NCBI RefSeq assembly: GCF_029023865.1
Contig: NZ_CP118969.1
Location: forward strand, 186,001 to 250,000
Direction of reading: 5' to 3'
Source: Lactococcus lactis
Lineage (GTDB): Bacteria; Bacillota; Bacilli; Lactobacillales; Streptococcaceae
Length of the DNA stretch: 64,000 nt
Part shown: piece after piece, positions 63,988-64,000 of the stretch
How the letters are laid out: every line of letters begins with the position of its first letter
How positions within the stretch are numbered: the stretch's first letter is position 1
Translations under genes and position numbers: made by a program
Notes under the pieces: model-generated
The model's database searches: none
What the model was told of the DNA's origin: nothing
The model's input: only the letters and a program-made list of their open reading frames with translations

Positions 63988-64000
63988 ATGATTGAACTGA
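63988..64000 (+). CDS. Start of a further gene, cut by the window edge
   Basis: ATG ATT GAA CTG begins at 63988, six bases after TAAAAT (63976-63981), with TTGGAA 17 bp upstream of that box. The layout copies the other leaderless starts of this window. Only four codons are visible, so the product cannot be named. Confidence 0.4.

Overview
The window reads as a chromosome segment of Lactococcus lactis / L. cremoris. The grounds are low GC, Firmicutes gene families throughout, and a rhamnose-rich cell wall polysaccharide (CWPS, pellicle) locus of the lactococcal type: rml genes, then rgpA-F, then a strain-variable block. A PTS-type dihydroxyacetone kinase locus carries a DhaS operator of the lactococcal form. 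No rRNA, CRISPR array or insertion sequence was seen. One tRNA (Leu, anticodon AAG) is present.

Layout. 1-5.6 kb: feoB (cut by the window edge) and feoA on the minus strand, msrB, fakA with an Asp23 protein, rpmB, and a DUF1129 membrane protein. 5.8-10.6 kb: rmlA, rmlC, rmlB and rmlD, interrupted by small unrelated genes, one of them frameshifted. 10.7-19.0 kb: rgpA-F with a DUF2142 membrane protein between rgpD and rgpE. 19.1-30.1 kb: a tightly overlapping variable block with a Dpm1-like glycosyltransferase, DUF2304, an epimerase, a flippase, glycosyltransferases (one broken by a frameshift), LicD, a TagD-like cytidylyltransferase, a large anchored surface protein, and a second DUF2142 protein. 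30.2-31.5 kb: a secreted GH25 muramidase. 31.9-41.3 kb: guaB, then the conserved yqeH / hflX / yhbY / nadD / yqeK / rsfS / yqeM / tmcAL series. 41.4-44.0 kb: a small membrane protein, a YebC protein, a GyrI-like protein and ung. 44.1-47.8 kb: two regulator and target pairs (TetR with an oxidoreductase, MerR with an MFS pump). 47.9-50.4 kb: rpsU, a Cof-type phosphatase and pgk. 50.4-54.7 kb: dhaQ, dhaS, dhaKLM and glpF. 54.8-59 kb: a C69 dipeptidase and a TetR-controlled ABC exporter. 59-64 kb: an RlmI-type methyltransferase, class III fbp, tRNA-Leu and a BaiN/HI0933 flavoprotein.

How the genes work together. The rml enzymes make dTDP-L-rhamnose. The rgp products build a rhamnan and export it through RgpCD. 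The variable block builds a side-chain oligosaccharide on a lipid carrier, flips it and probably attaches it outside the cell. LicD and the cytidylyltransferase suggest an added phospho-polyol. This polysaccharide is the known lactococcal phage receptor.

Three cross-cutting signals stand out. First, a motif around TTACTGACAG/CTGTCAGTAA recurs about once per kb, often as inverted pairs that act as terminators, but is absent from about 16.6 to 33.4 kb, which includes the variable CWPS block. Second, several genes have an extended -10 box only 6-8 nt before the start codon and no Shine-Dalgarno sequence, which predicts leaderless mRNAs. Third, several repressor and activator circuits can be read at base level: face-to-face promoters sharing one operator, a MerR promoter with a 19-bp spacer, the DhaS operator, and a cre-like site at fbp. 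Counts were made by eye.
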